Shown here: one piece after another, positions 19,084-28,186 of the stretch
How the letters are laid out: every line of letters starts with the position of its first letter
Position numbering within the stretch: the first letter of the stretch is position 1
NCBI GenBank assembly: GCA_019359355.1
Contig: JAHHHM010000018.1
Location: 62,001 to 126,000, forward strand
Source: Microcoleus vaginatus WJT46-NPBG5
GTDB lineage: Bacteria > Cyanobacteriota > Cyanobacteriia > Cyanobacteriales > Oscillatoriaceae
Reading direction: 5' to 3'
Length of the DNA: 64,000 nt
Translations under genes and position numbers: made by a program
Notes under the pieces: generated by a model
Told to the model about the DNA's origin: nothing
The model's input: the letters and a program-made list of their open reading frames with translations, nothing else
The model's database searches: none

Positions 19084-20322
19084 ATGAACAGCTCAGACTC
19101 TCAACCGGCAGTCACTTCAACGGATCGCCGGTTTATTTTATGGCGGCAAGTTGTGGGTTTAGCAGCGGTACAGGGCGCAATTACCCTAACTTGGGTGATT
19201 TACAAGCTGTATTTGCCGAAACTGCTAACCGGCTTTGGTTTTCCCGCAGGACTGGCTGCAACGCTGCTGATTGTTGAAAGTGCCCTGGCTGTGGTGATGG
19301 AACCGCTGATGGGGGGACTGTCTGATCGCAGAAAGCAGTGGGTGGGAACGCGGTTTCCGTTTATTTCTGTGGGGGTAATCCTATCCTCGGCTTTGTTCAT
19401 TGCAATCCCCTGTTTTGCAATATTTGTTAAGCCAGATAACGTTTTTAGATTACTTCTGCCGGCATTTGTGGTGGCGTGGGCGCTGGCGATGACGGTGTTT
19501 CGTGCGCCGGCGCTGGCGCTGTTGGGGCAGTATGCAGCGGTGCCACAGTTACCCCAAGCAGCGAGTTTGCTAACCTTAGCCGGCGGGATAATTGCAGCGT
19601 TTGGGCCGATTTCTAGCGAGTTTTTGCTGAGTTTAGGTGCGCCTGTTACCTTCACCATTGGCTCTTTAGTTTTACTGGCGGCAGTCGCGCTGCTGCGTTC
19701 GCTGCATTCCCCAGCTACACCCGGAGAAAATAGCAGACAGCCGGCCGGTTCCACAACACCCGTTTCTCTTGCTGCTTTAGCTTCTATTTTTGGCACCGGC
19801 ATCTTTGTTGCATGCGGTTCAAGTTTCCTAATGGCGCTGCTGCCAAAGCTGCTTAAAATCCAGTTTGATGCTGCCGCTATCAAGCCAATGATCTTTGCCT
19901 TTTCCATACTTTTAGCCTTAGCCGCAGTGCCGGCTGGAAAAATAGCCGTTCAACTCGGTAATCGGCGAGGAATGTTGATAGGAGTTGCGGGAACAGCGCT
20001 GTGGTTGCTATTGCTGGCGGTATTTTTACCTAGTGGTTTACCTCTGGTTGTAAGTGCAATAATAATGGTTGCTTTTTTAAGTTTAGTAAACAACGGAGCA
20101 ATTCCCTTTGCCTTGTCTCAAGTGCCGGCACATCGGGCGGGATTAGGAGTAGGAATGTATTTTGGCGGGATAGGAACCGCAGCGAGTTTACTGCCAGTCA
20201 TTTTTGGGCAATTAAGCGAAATAACGCCTGTTTCTGCGGCAATTAAAGGGGCAATTGCGTTCATTACTGCCGGAGTTTGTATCGCCGTTACCATCAAAAC
20301 GCAGCCGGCACAATCTGCCTAG
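19084..20322 (+). CDS. major facilitator superfamily permease
   Basis: The protein has 412 residues from ATG 19084. Longer in-frame starts at 19033 and 18952 give an N-terminus without hydrophobic or conserved features, and the latter overlaps the moeB end. About 12 hydrophobic segments are visible. The motif-A-like loop after TM2 reads GGLSDRRKQWVGTRFP. The sequence recalls the sugar/proton symporter-like and PucC-like MFS branches, but the substrate cannot be assigned. The gene follows moeB by 92 bases on the same strand. Confidence 0.8.
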   Translation: MNSSDSQPAVTSTDRRFILWRQVVGLAAVQGAITLTWVIYKLYLPKLLTGFGFPAGLAATLLIVESALAVVMEPLMGGLSDRRKQWVGTRFPFISVGVILSSALFIAIPCFAIFVKPDNVFRLLLPAFVVAWALAMTVFRAPALALLGQYAAVPQLPQAASLLTLAGGIIAAFGPISSEFLLSLGAPVTFTIGSLVLLAAVALLRSLHSPATPGENSRQPAGSTTPVSLAALASIFGTGIFVACGSSFLMALLPKLLKIQFDAAAIKPMIFAFSILLALAAVPAGKIAVQLGNRRGMLIGVAGTALWLLLLAVFLPSGLPLVVSAIIMVAFLSLVNNGAIPFALSQVPAHRAGLGVGMYFGGIGTAASLLPVIFGQLSEITPVSAAIKGAIAFITAGVCIAVTIKTQPAQSA

Positions 20323-20467
20323 ATTGAGATTTTATCTAAACTAATTAATGTTAATTTAAAAAGTAGACAATCAAGTGCTGTTTTAATTGATCCCTGCCAG
20401 TTATTAAGCTATTTTACAACAAGGCTAATTTAATTTCAAAGTTTGGAATTATAAAAATGGGGAGCAA

Positions 20468-20493
20468 GGTGCCGGCAGTGCCGCGCCGGCACC
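20468..20493 (+). promoter_or_regulatory. GC-rich leader hairpin
   Basis: GGTGCCGGC (20468-20476) and GCCGGCACC (20485-20493) form a perfect 9-bp stem with an 8-nt loop. It ends 27 bases before the ATG of the small downstream frame and 17 bases before its ribosome site. It could be a terminator of the upstream permease gene, but there is no T-run after it, or a leader element. Confidence 0.5.
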
Positions 20494-20520
20494 CCTAGGA
20501 AATACCTAAAGGAGATAACA

Positions 20521-20721
20521 ATGCTCGGCCCAATAATGGAAGTTAGCAGACATCAAGGAGGGCAATCTCCTCTGTCTGGAGAAGGCAGCAGCCGTTCCTC
20601 CCGTTCCCGAAGGATTTGTGAGCGAAACGCTTACAATTGCCGCGAAGAGATGGAAATGACGGCTCAATTAGAAGGATTATCAGAACGGATAGCCTCACTA
20701 GAAAGCTTTCGTGAAAAATAA
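20521..20721 (+). CDS. possible small protein with excellent ribosome site
   Basis: This is a 66-codon frame from ATG 20521. AAAGGAGATAACA precedes the start at ideal spacing, one of the best ribosome sites in the window. The product is Ser/Arg-rich in the middle (SSRSSRSRRICER) and ends in a short amphipathic, coiled-coil-like helix, EGLSERIASLESFREK. No family is recognised. The ribosome site argues for translation, the unusual composition against; the confidence reflects that. Confidence 0.42.
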   Translation: MLGPIMEVSRHQGGQSPLSGEGSSRSSRSRRICERNAYNCREEMEMTAQLEGLSERIASLESFREK

Positions 20722-20806
20722 ACCCCTTGAATAGTTTTGTAATAGGTTCTATCAATTTTGCCGCTTACAAAACTGTTCGCATCAGGTAGCAAAATTTTTT
20801 ATTTTC

Positions 20807-23008
20807 TCACTCTTTCTCTACATTTGTGTGGTTGTGTTGCTCTGGTGCTGCCGGCAAAGAATTGTCTGGATTTTGGGTAAGTTCTTCTAAATGGCTTTTG
20901 ATTAAAGGGGAATACTGGGAAGAATTTGTTTTCGTTGCCGGCAGATCAGAATAAAGCGAGAGCGCCTGATTATTCGCCTCAATTGCCTCTGGATATCGCC
21001 CTAAATTGCGAAGCGCCTCCCCCTTGCGAATCCAAGCATCTCGAAAGTCCGGTTTCAATTCCAAAGCCTTATCCAAACTTGCAATTGCCTCTTCATAGCG
21101 CCCTAAATTGTTCAGCACAATTCCCCGGTTATACCAAGCCGGCTCATAATCAGGATTAAGATCAATTGCCCGATTGTAGCCGGCAAGTGCCTCCTCATCG
21201 TGCCCTAATGCTTTCAGCGTAGTGCTGCGATCATTCCAAGTAATATGGAAATGCGGTTGAATGTCTAGTGAGCAGTTAAAGCTTTCCAACGCTTCTTCAT
21301 AGCGCCCTAACTCAAAAAGTGCGTTTCCCTTCCCATTCCAGGCAACGCTATCTTTTGGTTGAATCTCCAAAGCCTGGTTAAAGCATTCCAACGCTTCTTC
21401 TATTTGCCCTAACTCAGAAAGCATAGCGCCCTTATTATTCCACGCTGCATGAAAATTCGGTTGAATTTCCAGTGCCCGGTTAAAGCAGTAAAGTGCTTCT
21501 TCAATCCGCTCTATATCTCTAAGGACATTACCCTTTGCATTCCAGGCAAAATGATAGTCTGGTTGAATTTTCAACGCCCGATCAAAACAATCCAAGGCTT
21601 CTTCAGGACGCCCTAAATAAAACAGCGTCACACCCTTGCCATTCCAACCAAAATAGTAATTGGGTTGAATTGCTAGAGCGCGATTATAACTATCAAGCGC
21701 TTCCTCTATTTCCCCTAAATCTCTAAGAACATTGCCTTTTCCATTCCAGGCGTCGTAGTAGTTTGGTTGAATCTCTAGGGCGCTGTTAAATAAAGTTAGG
21801 GCTGTGTTGATATTGCCGGCATAATATTGCTCAACGCCCTGATTGTATAAAGCCGCCGCTTCCCCTTCACTGCTAGCCGGCTTAACTTGAAGGTTGCGAT
21901 TTGGAGAACTAAGGGCAATAGCTTGATTATTCGCTTCCACTGCCTCCGCATATAGCCCTAACTGCTGCAATGCCATGCCTTTATTAATCCAGGCATCGTG
22001 GAGATTGGGTTGCAATTCTAAAACTTTATCCCAGCAAGTAATCGCCTCTTCCCAGCGCTGCAAACCCGTCAACCCAATGCCATAATTAAACCAAGTTTCA
22101 GGATCGTCGGGGTTGAATTCTAAGGCTTTCTCCCAGCTAGCAACGGCTTCCTCCCACCGGCTCAAACTCCCTAGCGCCAGCCCGCGATTGTACCAAGTTT
22201 CAGCATCGTCGGGTTTCAGCGCCAGAGTTCGATCCCAGCTGGTGATCGCTTCTTCATAACGATTTAAATCAAACAGCACATCGCCTCGGTGATTCCAAGC
22301 AACGCGAGATTCCGGGTTAAGGGTGATGGCATGATTATAGGAGCCGAGCGCTTCTTCAAGACGCTCTAAGTTAAACAGCGCATTGCCTCGGTTTACCCAA
22401 GCGCGGTGGTGGCTGGCATCAATTTCGAGTGTGCGGTTAAAGGCAGCAAGGGCGGCTTCGCTATCCTCGGCTTCTAGTTGCTCTACGCCCAGCTTAAACC
22501 AGGCATCGGCGTCTTCTGAAGATTCCAAATTTTCGGGTGCGGATAAATCAACATCTGGCTTTTCTTCAAGGGAAGGATCTGGACTTGCCTGTGCGGTTTT
22601 TTCGAGGAGTTTAGTGCCGATTTGGTAAGAATTTTCGCCAATTTCTGCGATAGCAGGAATTTCTCTGGCTTTTTCACTTAAGTGCAGCAACCGGCATCCT
22701 AATTCATAATTCGGCACGGGCGACGCTTCCAAACTTGTGCCAAAGCGACGTAGCCACAGCACCCATTCTTGATTCGTAGCGCGAGCACTCAGCCCTTCAA
22801 AAAACCTGACAATCCGCACCGACTCCCAGCCCTGATTCACCCCTTCCAGCAGTTGCAGGAAATAATGCTCATACTCTGCCTCACTCAGCGGTTGAATTGT
22901 TGGTGCCGGCGCTACTGCTGCCCCTGCCGATGCCGGTGACGAATTTCTAAAAATACCCAACAACCGCTGAAATAACCTCACGAGCCGGTGCCAAATTCGC
23001 CTTAGCAT
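20807..23008 (-). CDS. large TPR protein with about 15 repeats
   Basis: The protein has 733 residues with ATG at 23008. The first ~170 residues are a charged, Ala/Pro-containing region with no catalytic motif. Then about 15 TPR units follow in two blocks, separated by a linker near residue 370. Most units have the consensus AWxxKGxxLxxLGRxEEALxxFxxALEIQPxx. The tail is polar. Such proteins act as scaffolds, and nothing in the sequence shows the partner. The very regular repeats indicate internal amplification. The last TPR units end about 40 residues before the stop. Confidence 0.85.
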   Translation of the reverse strand: MLRRIWHRLVRLFQRLLGIFRNSSPASAGAAVAPAPTIQPLSEAEYEHYFLQLLEGVNQGWESVRIVRFFEGLSARATNQEWVLWLRRFGTSLEASPVPNYELGCRLLHLSEKAREIPAIAEIGENSYQIGTKLLEKTAQASPDPSLEEKPDVDLSAPENLESSEDADAWFKLGVEQLEAEDSEAALAAFNRTLEIDASHHRAWVNRGNALFNLERLEEALGSYNHAITLNPESRVAWNHRGDVLFDLNRYEEAITSWDRTLALKPDDAETWYNRGLALGSLSRWEEAVASWEKALEFNPDDPETWFNYGIGLTGLQRWEEAITCWDKVLELQPNLHDAWINKGMALQQLGLYAEAVEANNQAIALSSPNRNLQVKPASSEGEAAALYNQGVEQYYAGNINTALTLFNSALEIQPNYYDAWNGKGNVLRDLGEIEEALDSYNRALAIQPNYYFGWNGKGVTLFYLGRPEEALDCFDRALKIQPDYHFAWNAKGNVLRDIERIEEALYCFNRALEIQPNFHAAWNNKGAMLSELGQIEEALECFNQALEIQPKDSVAWNGKGNALFELGRYEEALESFNCSLDIQPHFHITWNDRSTTLKALGHDEEALAGYNRAIDLNPDYEPAWYNRGIVLNNLGRYEEAIASLDKALELKPDFRDAWIRKGEALRNLGRYPEAIEANNQALSLYSDLPATKTNSSQYSPLIKSHLEELTQNPDNSLPAAPEQHNHTNVEKE

Positions 23009-23242
23009 CTGTCACACCCCTGCATTGCATTTATTGACAATTGTAAAGACTGTTGATTGCCTTTTTATGTTTTAAATTGTGAAATTAATAGTTAGGTTTC
23101 CCTTTGATGAAGCACAGCTAAGAAATTATCTAAAATATTTCATCTCAAATAAACTTGGGATAACTCACTGTAGTTAAAAAAAGAATTCTCAAAATTCTGC
23201 TATTTCATCCCAACACAAAATTGGTATTTTCTCTATCCGTGT

Positions 23243-23902
23243 TTATCCCGATGCCAGCCGATCTGCCAAACGAGTTGTCTCTGGGAGCCGGTATTTGGGG
23301 GTGCAGCGCAACACATAATCAATTGCACTTGTCAAGGAAATCCGATGGCCGGTTGAGACAAAGATCGGGTTAACACCGGCACGAGTTCTCAGCACTGCCC
23401 CAACCACTTCACCCTGATGTCGCAACGGTTGCCAACTGCCCCGATCCCCCGGCACCTGATCATGTTCTCCAATAAACCGCGTCTTTGCCACTCCAATTGC
23501 CGGGATATTTGCCAAAACACCCAAATGACAAGCTAAACCAAAGCGGCGGGGATGGGCTAATCCTTGCCCATCACACAGCAACAAATCAGGGGCAACGGTT
23601 AGCTTTTCTAACGCATCCAAAACTGCCGGCACTTCCCGAAACGAAAGAAACCCTGGAATGTAAGGAAAAGTTGTCGGTTGCAAAGCGATTGCTGAGGAGT
23701 GCAATTGCAAGTCTGGAAAACTCAAAACCGCCACAGCCGCCCGCGTTATCGAGTTGGCGAGATCATAACCCACATCCACACCGGCAACATAGCGCACCTC
23801 CCCCAGCCGATCTTCTGCAATCACCTCAGATCGCAGCTGCTGTTGAATTGCGATAGCCTCTTGTGTCGTCTGAGGCCAAGCATGAGTCCTGTTAATCTTC
23901 AT
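23243..23902 (-). CDS. nfi: endonuclease V
   Basis: The protein has 219 residues with ATG at 23902. The catalytic framework is complete. An Asp lies in VAGVDVGY (near residue 43), FLSFREVPAVLDAL follows, then LLLCDGQGLAHPRRFGLACH with the second Asp, and IGVAKTRFIG. Endonuclease V cuts DNA (and in some species RNA) one base 3' of deoxyinosine, starting repair of deaminated adenine. Length is normal. It lies downstream of no obvious operon partner; the TPR gene follows on the same strand 234 bases later in the transcribed direction. Confidence 0.93.
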   Translation of the reverse strand: MKINRTHAWPQTTQEAIAIQQQLRSEVIAEDRLGEVRYVAGVDVGYDLANSITRAAVAVLSFPDLQLHSSAIALQPTTFPYIPGFLSFREVPAVLDALEKLTVAPDLLLCDGQGLAHPRRFGLACHLGVLANIPAIGVAKTRFIGEHDQVPGDRGSWQPLRHQGEVVGAVLRTRAGVNPIFVSTGHRISLTSAIDYVLRCTPKYRLPETTRLADRLASG

Positions 23903-24272
23903 TTTCTTATATTATATTCAGGCTGACACCTATCATTTTTACTCTCTAGCATGATAAAAGGGTGATTGCTAGTATTACGATCAACCTGATGGCATCCTTA
24001 AAGCAAAACGAGCTTGCCGGCAACTTGAGCGCTAGTCGCCGCGCACAACATCAACTTCCCTAAACCGCACTGACGACGTTTGCGATAAAGGATCAACAAA
24101 CTTTGTCTGAAGAGGGCGTTATTCCTAAACTTGATAATCAGCATGGAATTTGCCGTAAAATTTAGGATATTTTTTTTGACAAACATCAACGCCGGCACAA
24201 TCTAAATTTGTCCCACTCTCCCAGTCCTAGCAGTACAATTCAGTATCATCAAATCCTTGAGGCGAGCGAACC
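23903..24272. other. spacer with no supported gene
   Basis: This 370-bp divergent spacer lies between endonuclease V and the prohibitin-like gene. A minus-strand frame of 66 codons is present but has no ribosome site and no recognisable pattern. AT-rich stretches near 24165-24180 could belong to promoters, but none is clear enough to call. Confidence 0.45.
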
Positions 24273-25121
24273 ATGAAAGATGCAAAATTTCTTTACAACC
24301 CCACCCTTATTTCTTACATTGTCGGGGGAATCGTCCTCGTCTTGGCAGCAATCTTATTCAAGCCTTTTGCCATCGTGAATCCGGGCGAACGTGGCGTTGT
24401 GATGCAGTTTGGCAAAGTTCTGGCCAATGTTTTAGATGAAGGCATTCACCCCATTGTGCCGATTGTGAACACAGTTAAAACAATCAGTGTCCAAGTACAA
24501 AAAAGTGATGTCCAGTCAGAAGCATCGTCTAAAGACTTACAAGACGTAAAAACACTGGTTGCCGTCAACTGGCATATTGACCCCAAGCGAGTGAATGAAG
24601 TTTACCAGCGCATCGGTGATGAAAAGGAGCTTTTGAATCGGATTATTGCACCTGCCGTATCTGAAGTTGTTAAAGCATCGACAGCAAAAAAAACGGCTGA
24701 AGAAATTATTACCCAGCGCACAGAACTTAAACAAGAAATTGACACGACACTCAAAGAACGTCTAGCCGCTTACGGAATTTTAGTTGATGATGTGTCTTTG
24801 GTGGATATATCTTTTTCTCCTGAATTTGCCAAAGCGATTGAATCCAAACAAATTGCCGAACAAGAAGCCAAACGCGCAGATTTTACTGCGTTGAGAGCTG
24901 AAAAAGAAGCTCAAGCAGAAGTTAACCGCGCCAGAGGTCAAGCTGAAGCACAGCGGTTACAGCGGCAAACCATATCCGCTGAGTTGCTACAACAACAAGC
25001 GATTGAGAAATGGAATGGTCAGTTTCCAATGGTGATGGGTGGCAGCAACACCCTGCCTTTTATCAATATTAATCCGTCAAACTTGTCATCCGGTTCCGCG
25101 CCGGTGGCTCCCGCACAATAA
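24273..25121 (+). CDS. prohibitin/SPFH (band 7) membrane protein
   Basis: The protein has 282 residues with ATG at 24273. One N-terminal membrane segment (about residues 11-33) is followed by the SPFH domain starting IVNPGERGVVMQFGKV. A long heptad-like helix (about 180-245) rich in Glu, Lys, Gln and Ala has the segment EQEAKRADFTALRAEKEAQ. Prohibitins form ring-shaped assemblies at membranes and shield or regulate membrane proteases such as FtsH, which is known for the family. Cyanobacterial homologues are found in thylakoid and plasma membranes. The gene appears monocistronic. Confidence 0.9.
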   Translation: MKDAKFLYNPTLISYIVGGIVLVLAAILFKPFAIVNPGERGVVMQFGKVLANVLDEGIHPIVPIVNTVKTISVQVQKSDVQSEASSKDLQDVKTLVAVNWHIDPKRVNEVYQRIGDEKELLNRIIAPAVSEVVKASTAKKTAEEIITQRTELKQEIDTTLKERLAAYGILVDDVSLVDISFSPEFAKAIESKQIAEQEAKRADFTALRAEKEAQAEVNRARGQAEAQRLQRQTISAELLQQQAIEKWNGQFPMVMGGSNTLPFININPSNLSSGSAPVAPAQ

Positions 25122-25902
25122 GTTTTTTGCTTGAAAAAAGGTTATTAGCTATTAGCTTTATGTTGTTTTTTAGAGGTCTTTTGTTGTTTAAAAATGAAAG
25201 ACAAATCAATCTCAGGAAGACTAATAGCTGATAACTAGAATAATAGGAAAGTGTCAGAAAATACTAGAGCGCTTACTAAACTGTACATATCTTAAAATCA
25301 ACTAAGTTATTATGAAAAATAATGTATAATATTTTTCTAGTATTTAAAATTAAAACATAGCAGTTACTGTAGGTAACGTTTTCAAGAAATCTATAAAAAT
25401 ATTAAAGTTGCACAAATTTGGGCGCTGAACTGTTAATTTTATCTGTGTACATCTACAGTTAAAAAAATCAAGTTTTGCAATAAATATACTATCGATGTAA
25501 CGCCGGCTTTAAAAATTGGCAAGATAGGTGAGGAGATATAATTTTAAATTAGTACATCTTTAATAAAATATAATAAAAATAGCTAGAAGATATGCCGGCA
25601 ACAGCACGACAAATTGCGAGAGACTTCGTTTTGCTGAAGACAGCGGATCAGGACGTTATGGGCTGAATAGGGGCTATTTTCCTCGAAAAACCGCTTAAAC
25701 GTTAACGTAGAGTTTAAGAAGTTGTTAAATCTTCCGGAAAAGCCAGATTTCTGTGGCTAACTATAAATCATAAGATACCTCCTAACTGCGTTCTTTGCCC
25801 CATTTGCGCCCTCCGTGCCAGATGGGGTTTTATGTTTGAGGGGTAGGGGTGCAAACCGGCACCGAAACTGATAATCTGGGTCAATTCGTTGATAGTTGAT
25901 TT
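25122..25902. other. AT-rich spacer with inverted repeat
   Basis: This 781-bp spacer is strongly AT-rich. TTATTAGCTATTAG (25142-25155) and CTAATAGCTGATAA (25221-25234) form an almost perfect inverted repeat of the TTAGCTA type common in cyanobacteria, just after the prohibitin gene. A 24-codon frame from ATG 25592 (MPATARQIARDFVLLKT and so on) ends at 25666. It looks like the start of a coding sequence but has no ribosome site. No full gene is seen. Confidence 0.5.
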
Positions 25903-27225
25903 ATGCACCGCAATCGGCTTCCTCCGGGCGAGATGGGTTTGCCTGGAATCGGTCAAACTCTGCAATTTCTTTTTGACCGGGATTATCTTCAGAATCGCTA
26001 CGCCCAGTATGGGCCAATTTTTAAAACTCGCTTGCTGGGCAAACCGGCTGTATTTATGATCGGCCCAGAAGCGAATGAATTTCTCTTAGCCAGTCATGCC
26101 GAGCATTTTTCCTGGCGAGAGGGTTGGCCAGAGACGTTTAAAATTTTGTTGGGGGAGTCGCTGTTTGTTCAAGATGGCGAAGAACACCGGCGCAACCGGC
26201 GGCTGATGATGCCGGCACTACATGGCCCAGCGCTGACTAGCTATCTCGCCACGATGGAATCAATTACCCAGCGCTATCTTCAGCAATGGGAACAGCAAAA
26301 AGAGTTCCGCTGGTTTGAAGAATTTAAACAGCTAACCTTTGACATTGCCAGTGAGTTGCTGCTGGGTGCAAGTGCCGGCCCTGAAGTAGCTAGACTCAGC
26401 CAGCTATTTTCCACCCTGACAATGGGTTTATTTTCCCTGTTTCCGGTGCGCTTGCCGGTGACGCAGTTCGGTAAATCCGTTGCTGCGCGAAACCAACTGT
26501 TGCAACACATTACCGGAGTTGTGCGGCAACGCCAGCAAAATCCAACTAACGATGTACTTAGCTTGTTATTACAAGCGCGTGATGATGAAGGTAATAGCCT
26601 CAGCCTGAAAGAACTCACCGCCCAAGCAATGCTGATGCTGTTTGCCGGCCATGAAACCACCACTTCGATGCTGACTTGGTTGTGCTTGGAATTAGGCCGG
26701 CATCGAGAAATCTTAGAACGCGCCAGAACCGAACAGCAAACCCTAGCAGAAAAAGGGCCACTGAATTTAGAACAATTGGGGCAAATGCCCTATTTAGAGC
26801 AAATTCTACTAGAGGTGGAGCGCTTGCATCCGCCGGTTGGGGGTGGGTTTCGCGGCGTGGTAAAGCCCTTTGAGTTTAACGGTTATTATGTGCCGGCTGG
26901 ATGGCTGGCACTGTACTCGATCAAAATGACCCACAAGCTGCCAGAGATTTACCCCGAACCTTACCGATTTGATCCAGATCGGTTCAGTCCCAGCCGGCAA
27001 GAACATAAAAAGCAACCCTTTAGTTTAGTCGGATTTGGTGGTGGGCCAAGAGTTTGTATTGGCATCGCCTTCGCCAAGATGGAAATGAAAATCGTTGCGG
27101 CGCAATTATTACGACACTATCAATGGGAATTGCTGCCCGATCAAAGTTTAGAAACCGTTGAGGTTCCCACGCGCCGGCCTAAAGATGGGTTGCGCGTGCG
27201 ATTTCAAAGGCTACAATCCGAATGA
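25903..27225 (+). CDS. cytochrome P450, CYP120-like
   Basis: The protein has 440 residues with ATG at 25903. The oxygen-binding I-helix motif reads AGHETTTSML (near residue 250). The K-helix ExxR is EVER in LEVERLHPPVGGGFR, and the heme cysteine lies in FGGGPRVCIGIAFAKME near residue 385. There is no N-terminal membrane anchor, so the enzyme is soluble. The sequence best fits the CYP120 group, whose Synechocystis member hydroxylates retinoic acid. A substrate such as an apocarotenoid is an inference. No redox partner gene is adjacent. Confidence 0.9.
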   Translation: MHRNRLPPGEMGLPGIGQTLQFLFDRDYLQNRYAQYGPIFKTRLLGKPAVFMIGPEANEFLLASHAEHFSWREGWPETFKILLGESLFVQDGEEHRRNRRLMMPALHGPALTSYLATMESITQRYLQQWEQQKEFRWFEEFKQLTFDIASELLLGASAGPEVARLSQLFSTLTMGLFSLFPVRLPVTQFGKSVAARNQLLQHITGVVRQRQQNPTNDVLSLLLQARDDEGNSLSLKELTAQAMLMLFAGHETTTSMLTWLCLELGRHREILERARTEQQTLAEKGPLNLEQLGQMPYLEQILLEVERLHPPVGGGFRGVVKPFEFNGYYVPAGWLALYSIKMTHKLPEIYPEPYRFDPDRFSPSRQEHKKQPFSLVGFGGGPRVCIGIAFAKMEMKIVAAQLLRHYQWELLPDQSLETVEVPTRRPKDGLRVRFQRLQSE

Positions 27226-27368
27226 GATGGGCGTTAGCTTAAAACAAGCCTGATTAGATGTAACAATCCTCAATGTCAAGATATTAAAGACCGGCTTATT
27301 AAGTTGAATAATATTAATAGTTGATTCCAGCGGGATGCTACAACAGAAAAGAGCGCTGCGGAGTAGAG

Positions 27369-27941
27369 ATGAATCAACTAATTTTAGAGTGGTTAGAAGC
27401 CGGTCAGCCCAGATCCCAAACTATCCAAGACCAACAGCCCAGCAAACATCCGGGAACCGTCCGCATTGGTCGCGACCCCAGCCGGTGTGATATCGTATTG
27501 ACGCATCCAACCGTATCAGGGCTGCACATCGAAATCTTTTTTAACCGGCAGCAAAATAACTTTTCATTGCGAAACCTTCGCGATACAAATCCACCCGCTG
27601 TTGATGGACACCGACTGAGTGTGGGAGAACTGCCTCTCCACCCAGACAGCAGAATTCTTTTAGGAGAAGTGGAACTCAATGTTGTTGCAGTATCTGTGGC
27701 AACTTCTGGGGTTGCGCCGACAGTTATCGCATCTCCACCGGCAGCGATTCCAGCATTTCCCTCACCCGCAAAGCCGGTTAAAGCATCGATTTCCCCAACT
27801 GTCCCCCCAAATGCTAATTACGGTTTGGAGTGTCCCTGTTGCAACCGCATTTCCCCCTACGAACGGCTAGACTTGGGCTGTCCTTGGTGTGGCACTTCCC
27901 TGGCAGCAGCCGTGAGTGTTGTCATGCCTCCCGGTTCTTAG
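27369..27941 (+). CDS. FHA domain protein with C-terminal zinc ribbon
   Basis: The protein has 190 residues. ATG 27369 is chosen over TTG 27321 because the FHA-like region begins right after it. The FHA domain (about residues 25-105) has IGRDPSRCDIVLTHPTVSGLH, in which the Arg and Ser/His contact phosphothreonine in the family, and a later NPPAVDGHRL segment. A Pro/Ala linker leads to two CxxC knuckles, CPCCN and CPWCG, that would bind zinc. FHA domains read phosphothreonine marks made by Ser/Thr kinases. A second FHA gene follows and a Ser/Thr kinase gene faces them from 32 kb. Confidence 0.85.
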   Translation: MNQLILEWLEAGQPRSQTIQDQQPSKHPGTVRIGRDPSRCDIVLTHPTVSGLHIEIFFNRQQNNFSLRNLRDTNPPAVDGHRLSVGELPLHPDSRILLGEVELNVVAVSVATSGVAPTVIASPPAAIPAFPSPAKPVKASISPTVPPNANYGLECPCCNRISPYERLDLGCPWCGTSLAAAVSVVMPPGS

Positions 27942-27945
27942 AGGT

Positions 27946-28161
27946 ATTGGGCATGGGGCATAGGGCATTGGGCATTGAATAAGAGGCAGAGTGGGAGACG
28001 GGGAGAAATTTCCAATTTCTTCCTAGTTGTAATGACGACCAGAATCTACCTAAAAAGGGGCAACTTAACCACAAACTCACCCATACCGTTCTTATTAGGC
28101 AAGCCATGCCCCATGCCCCATCCCCAATGCCCCATCCCCAATGCCCAATGCCCAACGCCCA
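27946..28161. repeat. short tandem repeats in inverted arrangement
   Basis: The spacer between the two FHA genes starts with TTGGGCATGGGGCATAGGGC-type repeats (27946-27981). It ends with the complementary GCCATGCCCCATGCCCCATC and GCCCAATGCCCAACGCCC runs (28104-28161). The arms could fold on each other across about 120 bases. It belongs to the same family as 6720-6827 and lies just before the start of the second FHA gene. Confidence 0.65.
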
Positions 28162-28186
28162 AAAATCCAATATCTAAAATCCTAAG

